The position numbers and the translations under genes are program-made. From positions 28,688,535-28,752,534 of the forward strand of contig OY783203.1 in assembly GCA_963678705.1 (NCBI GenBank): a DNA stretch of 64,000 bases, written 5' to 3'. The notes under the pieces were generated by a model. That model worked only from the letters and a program-made list of their open reading frames with translations. It had not been told where the DNA came from and ran no database searches. Positions 14,001-25,165 of the stretch are shown piece by piece. Every line of letters begins with the position of its first letter. Within the stretch, counting starts at the first letter, position 1. This DNA is from Panorpa germanica. Lineage: Eukaryota; Arthropoda; Insecta; Mecoptera; Panorpidae.

Positions 14001-17000
14001 AAAATTTAATAGTTTGAACTTTCCTGCTGGAATCTATATATATTTTCATGGTCACTTTTCTGCTACGGGTGTAAAATGGATGCGAAGAAAACTAAATGGA
14101 TTATTTGTTCGTATCTGCATGTAATGGCATTATAAAATATGTTTCAGATCCAAGACCTATGCATTTAGGAAGTTCTTCCTTAATTAGAACCGGAAAGACG
14201 GATCCTTGTCCATCCCCACCGGATACAGGGGGATTTCCAGTTGTCCTGGCAAGGTCTAATGATTCCCTTCAAAGCCACGATTCGTTATCTTTACAGAGAG
14301 CGTATCCTGGTCACACCAGATTATTAGTTAGTCAAGGAAGAAACAATGAAGATGGTGTGTTACAAATATACTTTAGAATTTACGAAATTAAATTGCAAAG
14401 TGTCAAAGGGAAAGTTCATAATTTGAAATGATTTATACTGTAGAGGTCACGGGGATACGGGGATACATCGATCCATGTTAGGGTTTGTTAGTCAAATCGA
14501 GTTGCAACGGTGCAATCAAGTCTTTGAGAATTTGCACTTCACACGGATATGCATGGTAAATTACCGGGAAAATGAATTGGTAGAAATGACAATCTTTCAT
14601 AATAATAAGCTTTCTATTAATAAGCCTTAAGACTTATTAATTAATAAGGGGCTTTTTTATATTTTAGAATTTGAGGCGATTTCTACGACAAGGTCACGTT
14701 CGCCTCAAGTTAATTTATTTTAATTAAATTTGGTTCATTATGTTTATATGAGTAAGAAATTCGAGCACTTTTTAATTTTTTCTGGATTTATTGAAAGCAT
14801 GTCCTTTAGTTCACCACTAATGTTGTGTTTTGTGCGTTGAGTTTGATATTGTGGGCAGGTTACTAGGAGATGATGGACTGTTATTTCCGTCTGACAAGGT
14901 CTGCACTGCGGAGCTATTGTTTTACACATTAAATGCTGATGCGTCAACCTCGTATGTCCTGTTCATAGTCTGAAGATGGCTTTTAATGAGATATTATTCT
15001 GTTCTACAATAATATTTGTTTAAATATGTGTTTTGTTTTTTAAGTTTATTTATCGTATGCTATATACTTTTAATATTTAATGACTGTATTCTCTATTAAA
15101 ATAGATTGAACAAGCTTTCTCTCTTTCACTAGAAGGATAATATTATCCCCAATATGTCTGAATCAATCAATAAACAACTAACGTTTTTATGCAACTATGT
15201 AATAATACTTTAGCGGATTCTCTCTGCAGATTGAAAGAATAGAACCCTAAAGTTTCTTGTTAGGCATGCCCCACGTATTGTACTTGTACAAGTCTTATCA
15301 CTACCTGATTATGACCTTGTCAGGTTAATCTCAAAACTACCAGACCGGGGCCTTATATAAGATTGCCTCAGTTGGATAAGCATTATTAGGAAGCTCTAAT
15401 ACGTATGCCTTACGTTATCGGGTAAAGCTTCTAGTCGAGCAAATTCACATCCTGTTTAAGCAAATTAAACTCTTTTAAATCCGTAAGCATTACTAATGCG
15501 TCATTTAGGATTGATACAATAATAAAAATCAAATAAAAACGCTTTTAGATACCTCTTTTAGATGTTGCGTGTTGTAGGAAATTATGTTATAAGAAATCGT
15601 GATTATTTATGACGTTATACACACCTATACCTTATCGGTAGTGATACAAATACATAGCAAACTATATCGTTTAAAGTAAATGTGAATTTCCAGAAAGGTA
15701 AAGATATAAATTTACGTGTATAATATAACATACCAGAGTTTACCCCGTCACAAAGCGACGTCTTTTTGACGTGTATGATTTGAAACCAATAAAATAATTC
15801 GTAATTACATTTCATATTTAATTCTATTTTTAAATTGAAATAATAAACTAGCACAATAATAAAATAACTTTTCAATTTATCAAAATAAAAAATATTTTCT
15901 TATAATTAATTTCTTAATTAATTTGGGATTTTTTTTTCCATTCGTAAATAAGTTACCAAGGTTAGCCTAAATACAAAATTTCAACTTTCTAGCACAAATT
16001 TTACTCTCGACAAATACTGCCCCCGTGCCCCCAAATATAATTTTGAAATTTTGATTTTTTTTTATTATTAATATACTTAATTATTCTAGAATCCAGAATA
16101 TGAACTTTCTCCAAAGTTCCCCACCGGGCCCCCGAATTTCTTCAACCCCTTTTTCAATGTTTGAATTTCTAATTTTTGAGAAATCTCAGCATTGCATACC
16201 TTAATACACATGCAAAATTTCAACTTTCTATCTTTTACGAATTAATAGTAATACAGCAAAAAAGGGCTCACTTTTTTCCAATTTACCAAAATTACGGATT
16301 TCCAGGAAATTCAGGGAAAAATCTGGCGTCCCCCAAAAGTCTTAGAAATTTTTTCTCTACTAAATAGGACATTTTCAAAAACATTGATGGAGACGTTTTC
16401 GAGCTACCATACACAATTGAACAATACAAGTTGGAACATTATAATATAGGATCAATTCTGCATAAAACGTTGCAGTATGCTATGCCATAATGTTGTTAAT
16501 GTGTTTCGTATTACATAAAAAGGTATTATAGGAAATCGTGTAGAACTTTCTTTGTAGTATTCTTTAATTATATTTTTGTCAAAATCTCATGCGTTAGATA
16601 CGATACAGGAAATATCTACAATTTGCTTACATATAGTGCGTTGTACATTGGAAAGTCTTCGTAATATCTCTGGTACGTTATAGAACTTTGGGTTGCAGCA
16701 ACGCGTGTTATAAGACGGTTCAAAATTTGAACTTTCCCACCAGGCACTCGATTATTACGAAAAACCAAAAGTTACACGACATCAAACATCGTGATTTTTG
16801 TTACAGTTCCGGGGTTATCGCACATAACAACAAGTTTAGTATCATCCACAAGTCAAACTGTAAGTCCAAGTACCATATTTTATCAGCATAGTCCAGGAGG
16901 TCCTACAGGAAACGATGGAGGACATAATCATTCCCATGGTGCAACGAAATATACCGAGACGGGTGTCAACGGTCATGACACTCTATCAGATTTCGTTACA

Positions 17001-20000
17001 TTCGTATGTCAAGAAGCAGAAAATAGTCCACAAGGATCTCAGGTAGGATCTGTTTAAAAAATATTAATTTTAGTTTTAAATTAGATCTCCAAGGTCATGT
17101 AATACGTCGGCGAGTAAAGTCACATCACTAGATTCTTTAAATCACGTGATAACTGTCAAAGTATTAAATTAAAATTAAAATACAGTGTGAAAGAATCTTT
17201 ACACTACAATGAAGTCCATGTGAAACTAATTGAAATTTCGCAATATTATTGGTTATTAGTAAATTACTCTTAATACCATACTTGCATATACGTTAACACT
17301 GTAATCTGATATAAGTTAATATTGTTTATTTGTTTAGTTCGGAATGCAGGTGCAAACAGGTCTCTCTAGAAGTCCAAAGTCTCAATACAGCCAGTACAGC
17401 ACCATGTTGCCCCCTCCCCCATTACCCCCGATGGCTAGACCAGTTGCTATCATTCGTTCAACGGGTAACTATTACACAATTAATATGTAATATCAATTCA
17501 ATAAACTAAATAAAAATCGCCGTTACCGCTGAACGAACAACGTAAAAAACGATAAACGAAATAATACCAATAGAAAGAGAAGCATATTTTTATTTGACCA
17601 AATCTGTAGTATAAATATTTATTTACTTTTCTTAGGCGATTTAACAATGGTAACAGCAAATTCACCTCCATCATCAATAACGCCTCCAGCTAACGTTCCT
17701 TCGCCTCATGAAGGGGACCATAATGCACTAGGAGGTCCATCCGAATTATCTCCGTCACCTCCAATGTCGCCGTCACAAAGAAAATCACCAACAAGAATTC
17801 CAAGCCCTTATTCAACTGGAAGAGAATATACGTTCAACCACTTTCATCAACCAGCTCAAGTAAGTCCTATCCTAAGTATAACATTTTTGAATATACTCTC
17901 CCATTGTCTCCAAGAAGAGTCGAAACGACAAAATGTTCCGTTGTGGACCAAAAGTTAAAGTTACTAAATTAACCAAAATTACCAAAGATAATTTTAGGCC
18001 ATCCTAGCAGGAATGTCGTTCTCATTTGAAAATAACACTAAATATATTTAAGTAAATTTGTTCTTTAAAGAATATCATACTAAGTAAATCATTAAATAAG
18101 TTAATCGTTAATTGCTATTAAAACTTACCCGTTGAATATTAAATGGTTGTCGTGGCTGGTTTGGTAGTAGCCTTTCTTCTTAATCCAATTATGCAGTGAA
18201 TTGGCAACAACGTGTGGCGCTATTTCATGATGGTGCTCGGTGGAGCTCGATGGATGTTTTCGTTGAGTGCGTCAATTGTTGCAGTAAAAACAGTCCTTAA
18301 TATTTTCGGTTCTTAACACTCACTTAAAAAAAAAATCAATAGAAGACGCCTATTGCCTAAATAGAGTCCGTGTCCATTATTAAGAAAAGAAAATGGTCAC
18401 ATTATTCTTTGTACAATAAAAACAGCTTGAACTTTTTGAATTTCATCTCAACTGTGATATGTGTGTATGTGTGTGTTTCAGCTCTTTAGTTATCCCTCCA
18501 TCAGTTCAATGAGCACCTGCATGTCTGGTGTGATTAGCCCTACGAATCTCAGTTTGTATTCTTCGCCCGTAAGTACACCACGATCAACACCAAGAGGCAC
18601 TGCAGTTCCAAGATGGAATCCGTCGTTTATTGCTTTAGAAGAAGATTTCAGTATGATCACACATAGCAATATGCCTGTATCCAGCAATAACCCGGAGCCC
18701 AATTCAGTCATTCTCATGGACGAAGGTAAATCATTCAAATTCAACAATTCTTTTTAATAATGTAACGATCACTACATGGCTATAAATATACTATAAAATC
18801 ATGCAACTACAAAGTAGAATATCAAAACATTCCACTTGAAATGGAGGGCTGAGGGGGATAATTTTCCCGAGCCCCCTGGTCCACAATTTGGTTTATATGC
18901 ATTAATTATACCATAGAACCAATGTAATTCTTCCCTGCGAGTTAGGTGATTTTTATTAACTCTAAATACCCCTGTTGATTGTCCAAATTTGGTCTCTCTG
19001 GTAGAAATTGTCCACACCAGCACCTGCTTGTAAAGAAGGATCAATTGGAAGGAAGGAAACATTAAAAACATCTACAAGAATTGGAATTATGTCTCAGCTT
19101 TTATTATATTTAGTGTACCTTCAAATTCGTCACATTATGTGACGTTAAATATCGTTTGCATTTTGATGATGCATCCAAATTTTCACTAGTGAATTGTAAA
19201 ACGAGTATTTGAAAAAATAGAAGTTGGTTCCTATTGTGTAGCTTTTGTCTCCTAACAGAAAATGCGTTGGACACAAAAACAATATTTCTTATTTATCATA
19301 TAATAATTTTTTGTAAAAGATTAAGTAAAAGGAATTCGATTTCTCAACGAGAAGTAAGATGCCCATGTAAGTCTAGGTACTTTTTAAAACTGTCTCCGGG
19401 ATATCGGGTATTCCCAAAAACCTCACTCGGAATTATAAGTACATCCATGACCTTAAGAAAACTATTAAAACCTGATAATTTTAAAAATAGAACAAATAAA
19501 AATAGAAAAATCTTCAGCAGGAATTGAACCCGGGACCTATAGTATTACAAGTCATCACTCTAACTACTCACCAGACCGTCCCTAATACTCGTAGATGATG
19601 ATGGTTTTTTCACTCAATTAAGTAGAAAATTTATAGGTAATATTGTAATGAATTTACTCGTAAAAAACATCTCCTAAAAATATCTCTGCTTGGTTAATCT
19701 TAACTTGTATTGTAATATTTTTGAGGAGGCTATTAGAATTGTGCACTTATTTAAGCTTAATTAATAAATAATCATCTTAGTGATATTATCCTTAGGTTCT
19801 GATTGGATGACCATTACTTAAGTATCTTACGAAAATTATTTACAGCTTGTAATATTTCGGCTTTGTTAAAGAATGGTTAAATAATTCCGCAGTTATGCAG
19901 TAGTTAGAATGAAACAGATGATCTCTAATACCAGTGTTGCTAGATGTTAGGAAATTTACTGAAAACTTAAATGGAACTTTTTGTACCCCAATTCGATTGC

Positions 20001-20260
20001 ATTTTAATGTATCTGGCAACACTGCTTAAATTTTCAACCCTCTCCATCCGTTTTAAACATACACATCGATCCGATTTATTTAGTAATAATTTTAAATAAA
20101 CTTTGCAGATCGCTTCTTCCCATCTAGCGTTTCTGGAGCTGATGGAATGGACCCAAATGCACACAGCATCATAAGAGATCACGTTTCAATAAATCCATCT
20201 GATTCATCAGTGATTGGAAAATCATCCGACATTCTAATCTTATCTCCAAAAAGTCCTTAA
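4923..20260 (+). CDS. NfI: Nuclear factor I (NFI/CTF family) transcription factor, 11 exons, 5' end missing
   Basis: Sequence-specific DNA-binding transcription factor of the NFI/CTF family, which binds palindromic TTGGC-type sites as a dimer in the nucleus. Exons join at 4923-5078, 5870-6061, 6139-6322, 12213-12308, 12880-13086, 14148-14354, 16807-17042, 17338-17464, 17636-17859, 18482-18725 and 20109-20260. All have AG/GT borders and compatible phases, giving 674 residues plus stop. The DNA-binding domain starts [12 protein letters not shown] and ends near [11 protein letters not shown] (residues 1-177), with Cys at about 78, 94, 110, 147 and 153, matching the conserved NFI cysteines. The rest is a Pro/Ser-rich activation region that keeps vertebrate-like islands: a [11 protein letters not shown] block, a [11 protein letters not shown] block, [12 protein letters not shown] and VPRWNPSFI. 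The exon with the start codon lies upstream and was not recognised; vertebrate NFI also has a tiny first exon spliced just before DEFHPF. Family assignment is close to certain; minor or alternative exons could be missed. Confidence 0.95.
5168..5334. mobile_element. MITE with atgccggttt terminal repeats
   Basis: The left end atgccggtttcacaccag mirrors the right end ggtgtaaaaccggcat. It is 167 bp and lies in an NfI intron. A second partial copy with the same left end is at 6757. It includes an internal repeat of the left-end sequence near 5223, suggesting a nested or duplicated end. Confidence 0.65.
5558..5715 (+). mobile_element. SINE family A, partial copy
   Basis: It shares the gggtttggttgtaatcaaag core, the tgattatgtg motif and the aggactcagcatagaaaatt tail with other family A copies. 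The tRNA-like head is degraded. It overlaps a spurious open frame. Confidence 0.55.
5870..6061 (+). CDS. NfI: NfI exon, central DNA-binding domain
   Basis: 64 codons in phase 0 between cttccag and aaa|gtaaga. It encodes [18 protein letters not shown] and [20 protein letters not shown], the most conserved core of NFI, with three of the conserved cysteines. Confidence 0.95.
6139..6322 (+). CDS. NfI: NfI exon, C-terminal part of DNA-binding domain
   Basis: 61 codons plus one base. It begins [19 protein letters not shown] and ends [10 protein letters not shown], and carries the paired Cys of DCSQPGLCV. The acceptor is attaaag and the donor g|gtaggt. It exits in phase 1, matching the next exon. 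Confidence 0.95.
6757..7075. mobile_element. Degenerate relative of the 5168 MITE
   Basis: It starts atgccggtttcacaccaaag like the element at 5168 and shares the cttttgttgctgttttatta interior. The right terminal repeat is not preserved; instead there are several aaacaaaac and cagaactgtt repeats. Confidence 0.45.
7735..8367. mobile_element. DNA transposon/MITE, family atgggcttgtgt, copy 1
   Basis: The ends atgggcttgtgtcct and agaacacaagcccat are inverted repeats enclosing 633 bp without a coding frame. A near-identical copy lies at 10275-10853, and a right-end fragment at about 180-268. Both long copies are in the same NfI intron. Confidence 0.65.
8652..9195 (+). mobile_element. SINE family A copy split by a pyrimidine-rich insertion
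   Basis: The head (cagtgaccgaaagcgttgat, then ctgctgtgtctttgag) and the body tggttgttgtcaag precede about 8770. The tail (aatcataaacttgttagc, then gtcgtcggtgatagaactca) resumes near 9088. About 300 bp of pyrimidine-rich sequence separates them, implying a later insertion into the SINE. Confidence 0.5.
10080..10255. mobile_element. MITE of the caacaagagcggtcatttta family
   Basis: It starts tctgtcaacaagagcggtca and shares internal blocks (agtggtgatattttt, caaactctgaggtttgtaat, acacaatatctggc) with copies near 40822, 46565 and 54010. The right end is decayed (ttaatttaaaatgattctat). A more diverged relative lies just upstream at about 9795-9960. Confidence 0.6.
10275..10853. mobile_element. Family atgggcttgtgt element, copy 2
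   Basis: It aligns along nearly its whole length with 7735-8367, including the taatgtgtattggcgtgt and atggtcggccat blocks. It has a mutated left end and an intact right end (gacacaagcccat). Small deletions explain its shorter length. Confidence 0.65.
10976..11045. mobile_element. 70-bp MITE flanked by TTA
   Basis: The ends gggcgcgttccac and gtggaacgcgccc are perfect 13-bp inverted repeats, extended imperfectly by gatc blocks. The flanking TTA at 10973-10975 and 11046-11048 could be a 3-bp target duplication, as in PIF/Harbinger elements. The whole unit can fold as a hairpin. Confidence 0.65.
11560..11720. mobile_element. End fragment of a gtgacgtaatttat family element
   Basis: It contains gtgtgacgtcacagcaaagg and ends aaatttgtgtgacgtaattt, matching the terminal region of the fuller element at 57060-57670. 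G-rich runs and sparse CpG-containing ends contrast with the AT-rich flanks. Confidence 0.45.
12213..12308 (+). CDS. NfI: NfI exon, short conserved post-domain block
   Basis: A 96-bp exon entering and leaving in phase 1, between tttttacag and aaag|gtaatt. It encodes [20 protein letters not shown], clearly the counterpart of the vertebrate SGVFSVTELVRVS block after the DNA-binding domain. It is easily missed because it has no Met and lies alone in a roughly 6.5-kb intronic stretch. Confidence 0.88.
12517..12700. repeat. Pyrimidine-rich tract in an NfI intron
   Basis: This is a long, strongly T/C-biased stretch (for example cttctctttgcacaccctct) about 180 bp before an NfI exon. Similar tracts are at 8935-9065, and purine-rich on the plus strand at 51050-51270 and 57300-57445. 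It is too far from the 12880 acceptor to be just a polypyrimidine tract. Confidence 0.4.
12880..13086 (+). CDS. NfI: NfI exon, Ser/Gly/Ala-rich linker
   Basis: 207 bp, phase 1 in and phase 1 out, between tattttcag and a gtgagt donor. It encodes an acidic start (ILQDTNEM), a [12 protein letters not shown] run and Ser-rich sequence. The phase and position fit the family's low-complexity region. Confidence 0.85.
13363..13856. mobile_element. 494-bp DNA transposon relic with 26-bp terminal repeats
   Basis: The left end ggtgcgttccactaagtg and the right end cttagtggaacgcatc pair over about 26 bp, extending into a shared gttcacaac block. There is no coding frame inside. It lies in the NfI intron between the exons at 12880 and 14148. 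Confidence 0.7.
14148..14354 (+). CDS. NfI: NfI exon, activation-region segment
   Basis: 207 bp, phase 1 in and out, between gtttcag and g|gtgtgt. It encodes [20 protein letters not shown] and later [18 protein letters not shown]. The reading frame is open throughout and joins cleanly to both neighbours. Confidence 0.85.
14744..14990 (-). mobile_element. LINE (non-LTR retrotransposon) C-terminal fragment
   Basis: On the minus strand the translation reads [12 protein letters not shown], then [20 protein letters not shown]. This is the [11 protein letters not shown]...CxxC...TVHHLLxxCP signature at the C-terminal end of many LINE polyproteins, after the reverse transcriptase. A TGA replaces the expected Arg codon just before TGHTR. 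The fragment is dead and lies antisense in an NfI intron. Confidence 0.75.
15735..16454. repeat. Dispersed repeat family B, copy 1
   Basis: It holds characteristic blocks: aataaaataattcgtaatta, aaatactgcccccgtgcccc, ccgggcccccgaatttcttc and ttttcgagctaccata, ending near ttggaacattataatatagg. Copies are at 51995-52735 (nearly full) and 46715-47140 (partial). No terminal repeats or coding frame are evident. Confidence 0.65.
16807..17042 (+). CDS. NfI: NfI exon with [11 protein letters not shown] block
   Basis: 236 bp, entering in phase 1 and leaving in phase 0, between gttacag and cag|gtagga. The end reads [17 protein letters not shown], equivalent to the vertebrate ETLKEFVQLVC block. That block anchors the downstream half of the gene to the NFI family. 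Confidence 0.92.
17338..17464 (+). CDS. NfI: NfI exon with proline run
   Basis: 127 bp, phase 0 in and phase 1 out, between tgtttag and acgg|gtaact. It carries [15 protein letters not shown], a near match to the vertebrate NFI poly-Pro/MARPV motif. Confidence 0.92.
17636..17859 (+). CDS. NfI: NfI exon, Ser/Pro-rich activation segment
   Basis: 224 bp, phase 1 in and phase 0 out, between ttcttag and caa|gtaagt. It is dense in SP and TP dipeptides ([19 protein letters not shown]), as expected for the proline-rich NFI transactivation region. Confidence 0.9.
18482..18725 (+). CDS. NfI: NfI exon, C-terminal conserved segment
   Basis: 244 bp, phase 0 in and phase 1 out, between gtttcag and g|gtaaat. 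It includes [19 protein letters not shown] followed by [10 protein letters not shown], similar to the vertebrate C-terminal TSP...PRDPSFVNI segment. Confidence 0.9.
19330..19590 (-). mobile_element. tRNA-like SINE, family B head
   Basis: On the minus strand from about 19588 there is ggtctggtgagtagttagag (A-box-like), then ggtcccgggttcaattcctg (B-box-like), then an unrelated body with tcatggatgtacttataatt. The spacing of about 35 bases between the boxes fits a tRNA-derived promoter. It is not a functional tRNA: no proper acceptor stem is seen. Confidence 0.55.
20109..20260 (+). CDS. NfI: NfI last coding exon
   Basis: Acceptor ctttgcag, entering in phase 1, with 49 codons and then TAA at 20258-20260. 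The end of the protein reads [11 protein letters not shown]. The frame is fixed by the phase-1 donor of the preceding exon. Confidence 0.88.
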
Positions 20261-20900
20261 ATATATTACTCTTACTACAAATAGGAAGAAAACCTCATCA
20301 ACAATTCATATGATTCGGTATTCGTTGCACAAATTGATTTTCTTCCTCAAGCAAGCACAGGTGATTGGATAGATTGTTAATATGGCAACACTGTCAATTC
20401 AAATTTATTATAGTCGCAAATTTACTTAAAGCCCAAAGATTGATATTGGAACTTATTGTAAATCTAAAAAAAAAGGCTGAGCCTATGATGGCATAAAATA
20501 ATAAGAAATTTATTTCGCAAGTTTTACAAAATAGTTTATAGTTGTTATTTTAGATAATTACCTGTAAATAGTTAATTTTTAGTAGTTGTATTTAATTTGA
20601 TAGTAATTTTGTTACAATCTGTATCCGTATCCGTGGTGTAAATATTGTTAAATGAGTTGTACATTTTCTATTATTTTCTGCTATTATATATTTTGAGATT
20701 ATATATTGTATTCGTAAAGGTGGCCGGTCAAAACCTTCTTCTAGCCTTAATTTGTTTGGAATGTTAATTAAATATTATATGTGATGTAAAACTTGCAAAA
20801 TATAACTTCATAAAATGTTAATACTTCAACTTATAAAAATGGGAGTCCTTTTAAATATTAAGTAATACATAATAAAATATAAAAAAATAAAATATTTATT
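20261..20900 (+). other. NfI: Probable NfI 3' UTR with AATAAA at 20871
   Basis: No coding signal follows the stop. The first AATAAA I see is at 20871-20876, with more A-rich signals just after it, suggesting a short 3' UTR form of about 0.6 kb. Longer forms reaching into the AT-rich tract beyond cannot be excluded. Confidence 0.4.
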
Positions 20901-23900
20901 TAAAAATAGTAGTACATAATATAATTTTTATTGTTATAAACAATAAAAATTCTTTATTGATATGGTAAAAAAAAATAAACAATAATAAACTAAATAAGCA
21001 ATTTCTAGTAGTCTATATATTTTTACAAAAAATTTGCGTAGTTACTTATTAAAGAGCCTAAGGTATGTGCCTTAGTATACTGTCAAAATGTAGTCATAGA
21101 AAATAGCGTTACTTTAGTCCTTTAGCCGTTGTGGATTTAGCAACGGGCAGCTAGAGTTAGAAACTAATATATTTAATCTTTTTATGAACGAAATACCGCT
21201 AATATAGAAATAGCAAATTAAAAAATGGGTTCCAGGAGTATTCATGTTACAGAAGTGTTGTATTAGTTCTGTTCACACTTCATTTTAGTTATCATTTTTT
21301 TCTTTGAAAATTTTAATTAAAACACTCGAGAAAAGTCTAATGTAATTAACAGCAGTCTGACGTTAAGCGTAACTGCTTTCGCCTATTGTGTCGTCAAAAA
21401 TATTACTATAATTCATTTATTGTACTTAACGTCGGTTAGTTTCTAGACCTCATACTAATTTGAACAGTTTTATGGCAGACTCGCATTATGCGAGCAACTA
21501 CTCTGACTAATAAATGTATCCAGGTGAAATTAAACAAACCATTAGAGTTAACCTAACTAATATATATAATAAAAACAATACGGTTTAACACAATTGACAT
21601 GAGTACTCCTTATGTAATTTAGTAATAAATAACATCAACATTCTCAAACTGAAAACTGAGAAAAATTGAAACTAAAACAGTATCATTTTTAAAATAGTTA
21701 TTTATTTCTCTGTGTTTCATTAAAATGTCATTCGTAAGTTCATTGTAGTCAATTTAAAAATTGAATTAATTAAAATAATAATTATGTTTTATAGCATAAT
21801 AAAGGTTATTAACGCGTTATCGTATTTTGTATACCTTTAACATACATAAATTTCCAATGCCATCTAATATTACCAAAGTCGATTACCGGGGCCCCCTATT
21901 GATGGGAGGCAACATGTGTTAAATTTCGAAACTGTATAACAAATATATAACACCAATAATACGATTTAACACAGTTGACGTGAATATCCGTACTATAATT
22001 TCTTACATGTTCTTTACAAATTTGATTAGGTAAACATATAATTAATTGGTGCTAAAATTATTGTAAATAAATTTGATGTTATGTATTATTATATTATATA
22101 ACAAATAACAATTAAAATAGACAACATAACTTGTCAACGCACATGAATTAATTATTATACAAATTAAAGGTGCAAAATAATTTGACAAAAAATAAAATGA
22201 ATAATTTTTGTAAATGATTACGAAGCAAAATAATAAAAAACAATTTAATTGATTTTTAAAAATATATAAATAAATATAAAAAACGAAACGAATATTTTAA
22301 AAATGACAAAGTTTAATTTATAGATATTTTATATTAAGTTTGTATTAAATTTAGTTTAGTTTGTATTTGGATTAACTTTAAAAAAGTATATATTTTCGAA
22401 GCGATGTTAATATGCAATAAAATTGCATAAATATCAAATCTATGTAAATTAAGAAGCAATTACTAATAATAATTAAATATAAACTTTAAATAAAAACTGG
22501 TCAATATAATAATTCGATTTAAAATTGTGTTCTAAAAAATAGTATAGCAATAAATACATAGTGTAAAATATACATAGCCAAATATTGCCTTTTAGAAAAA
22601 CTGGTATTTTTCATTTTATGTCATGTTGAACACTGCAAGATACTATGGAATATATTATACATAAAATATATTTATTCAATTTAAATATTTATGATTATAC
22701 AATAGTAAAAAAGGACAGCAATAATTTAAAACAAAGTTGAATACTTTAACTAAAGTTTATATAAGATACTACACTCCATTTTTAGAATAACTTCGAATGG
22801 ATTATATCTTTAACATGAATCGTTTTAATTTTAAAATTGGTTGTAAAGTAGATGCATTTTGTAACAAATAATTTGCAACTAACACGATTTTCCACTTCTG
22901 CAAAGCACCGAATTTATTTATACATTAAAAGAAAATACTATTTGCCAACATGTGAAAAATATAATGTTTATGTAATTATAATAAATTCAAATAATATCTT
23001 GCATTATAAATAATAAAAAGGGTCATAAAATAGTAATAAAACAATCTGACATAGATTAGGAAAATACCAAATTTAAAGTAAAGTAATCGACGCTAACAAA
23101 GACCTAACTATATATATATCAAATAATAAAAGTAAAGTTGACGGCGCAACAATGGAAAAAAGCAGTATTCATCTCACTTGACATTTTATTTAGTGACTAA
23201 TAAGAATACTTAGTAATGGTAAGAATACGTCACTTTTATAGACGAATAAGTCAAAATCTACGGTCATAAAATTCGGAATAAAACCAGTTAATTTGAAATA
23301 GAATTAAACATAATCTAAGCAACTACGGCAGTAACATTTACATAAGAAATATTTAAAAAATGTAGCGTATACATAAATGTTATTTACGTCTGTAGCTCAG
23401 ACTATAAACAAAATATTTCATAGTTAAACAAGTCAAGCAAGGAAAATGAGTTGCATGAAAAAGTTGGTTTTTATTTTTAATCCAAATTAAAATGTGTAAC
23501 ATCCCAGTAATCACAAATTTTATATGTTATGTATCGAACAAATAGAAATTTACATATTGCCATTTAACATAATACTTATATAACGTTTCTACTGACTTAC
23601 TGATAATAATTTTATCTTCTTATCTTTATTTATTATCTATATTTGGCATTTGTGTTTATCCATTGGATACAAGTGCGTGCGTTCACTCATCGTCCATACG
23701 ATTCATGTGATACCAGCGTAAACCTTTACTGCGCCCTTATACTACACAAAAACACGCAACTGATTTTCCTACTGTGACTCAGATCTATAATTTTGTTATT
23801 AATTTTGAAAAAAAATATTGAATTTGTTGCTCTGCCTAACTAAAAGTAACGCATTTTTGAAAATCCAATAGAAATATTTTTATATTTATTGCCATAACTA

Positions 23901-25014
23901 TATAGAATTAGAATATATACTGTATGAAATAATATTATATATAATATAAGCAACGTCAGTTTATGAAATTAACGTATATAAGTTTATATATATATAAATA
24001 TATATATATGCATATATATATTATATAAATATCGTGTTATTTTTTACTTTTGTTGAAGTGTGCCAAAATTATAGATAATAATTAACAATAAATTTGTATG
24101 TTCTATTGTTTAAACTGTCTCATTATATCTGGCAATAAAAAAAATCGCATTCAAATATTTCCAAGGTCAAATAAAAATATTTTGAACGTGATTTTTTAAA
24201 GATTTTTTATTCAAAATAGATTTAATTAATTAAAATAGTATAGTTATGCAGAAATTAATTTTATATCTCGAACTCACTTACCTTCTCTACTATCAAAGAA
24301 CACTATCAATAATATTATGTGTATTTTATATATATTTACATCAGATATGTTATATAAAACTACTATTATATTACTGATGTATAAATATTACATAATTATT
24401 ACGAAAGATTTTACTGTTACTTTCTATAATACTTAGGTTTTGTGTTTAGCGGTTATGAGTCAATAAATTTTCAATAGATTACATACATGTAGCATTTACA
24501 TTTATGTTACTTTCAGTTTGTTGGGTAATTAACCTTTCTAAGTGAGTTCGAGGATTAGTAGATTATGAATGTTATAAATATGAACGACCAATTCATACAT
24601 TATTGATTATTCTATTGAATCGATCCTACAATACTCGTTTGTTTTACGAATTGGTTCAGGCTGTGAATTTTAGAAAACGAAACAGTTAAGTACTAATAGG
24701 ATATTTGTATAAAAAAATTTGCTTATTAAAATTTTGTGGATTACTTTTATTAAAAATATCTAAATATGTAGGATTGATTAAAAAAAAATTAATTATTTAT
24801 TAAGAGTTTTTGTAATATGTTCAACATATATATTGGGATCATATTACTAATATTAAAAAAAGACTACCATACATATATATAAATATATATATAAACAAGA
24901 AATTTGAAGCGAAAATATTAGGATAAAGCTAATTTGTTATTAATAATTGTTAATTCATTTGATAAAGCTAACTGTTATTTTAGTGTATTGGTATTTACTA
25001 CTATAAATTGCGGT

Positions 25015-25165
25015 CGAGATCAGTATATGAAGCCACGACACCATAAGAACTATTAAAACAGTAGAAAGTTATCGATGACTAGACTCAAACATCGGAAATA
25101 GGCCGACGTTAAATAAAATAAATTTTATAGAAAACGTGGCCGAGATCATTGAGTTAAAATACTTA
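25015..25165 (+). mobile_element. SINE family A tail plus a second head
   Basis: The tail sequence gaagccacgacaccataaga through aaataggccgacgttaaat is followed at about 25135 by a new head, gtggccgagatcattgagtt. That order suggests two copies inserted head-to-tail or a dimer. Confidence 0.5.

Noticed and set aside
18140..18300. GC-richer segment as a possible extra NfI exon
   Set aside because: No fitting acceptor and donor pair in phase 0, and no NFI-like residues.
19500..19590. tRNA gene on the minus strand
   Set aside because: A and B boxes are present, but no closing acceptor stem is visible and a long non-tRNA body follows. Treated as a SINE.
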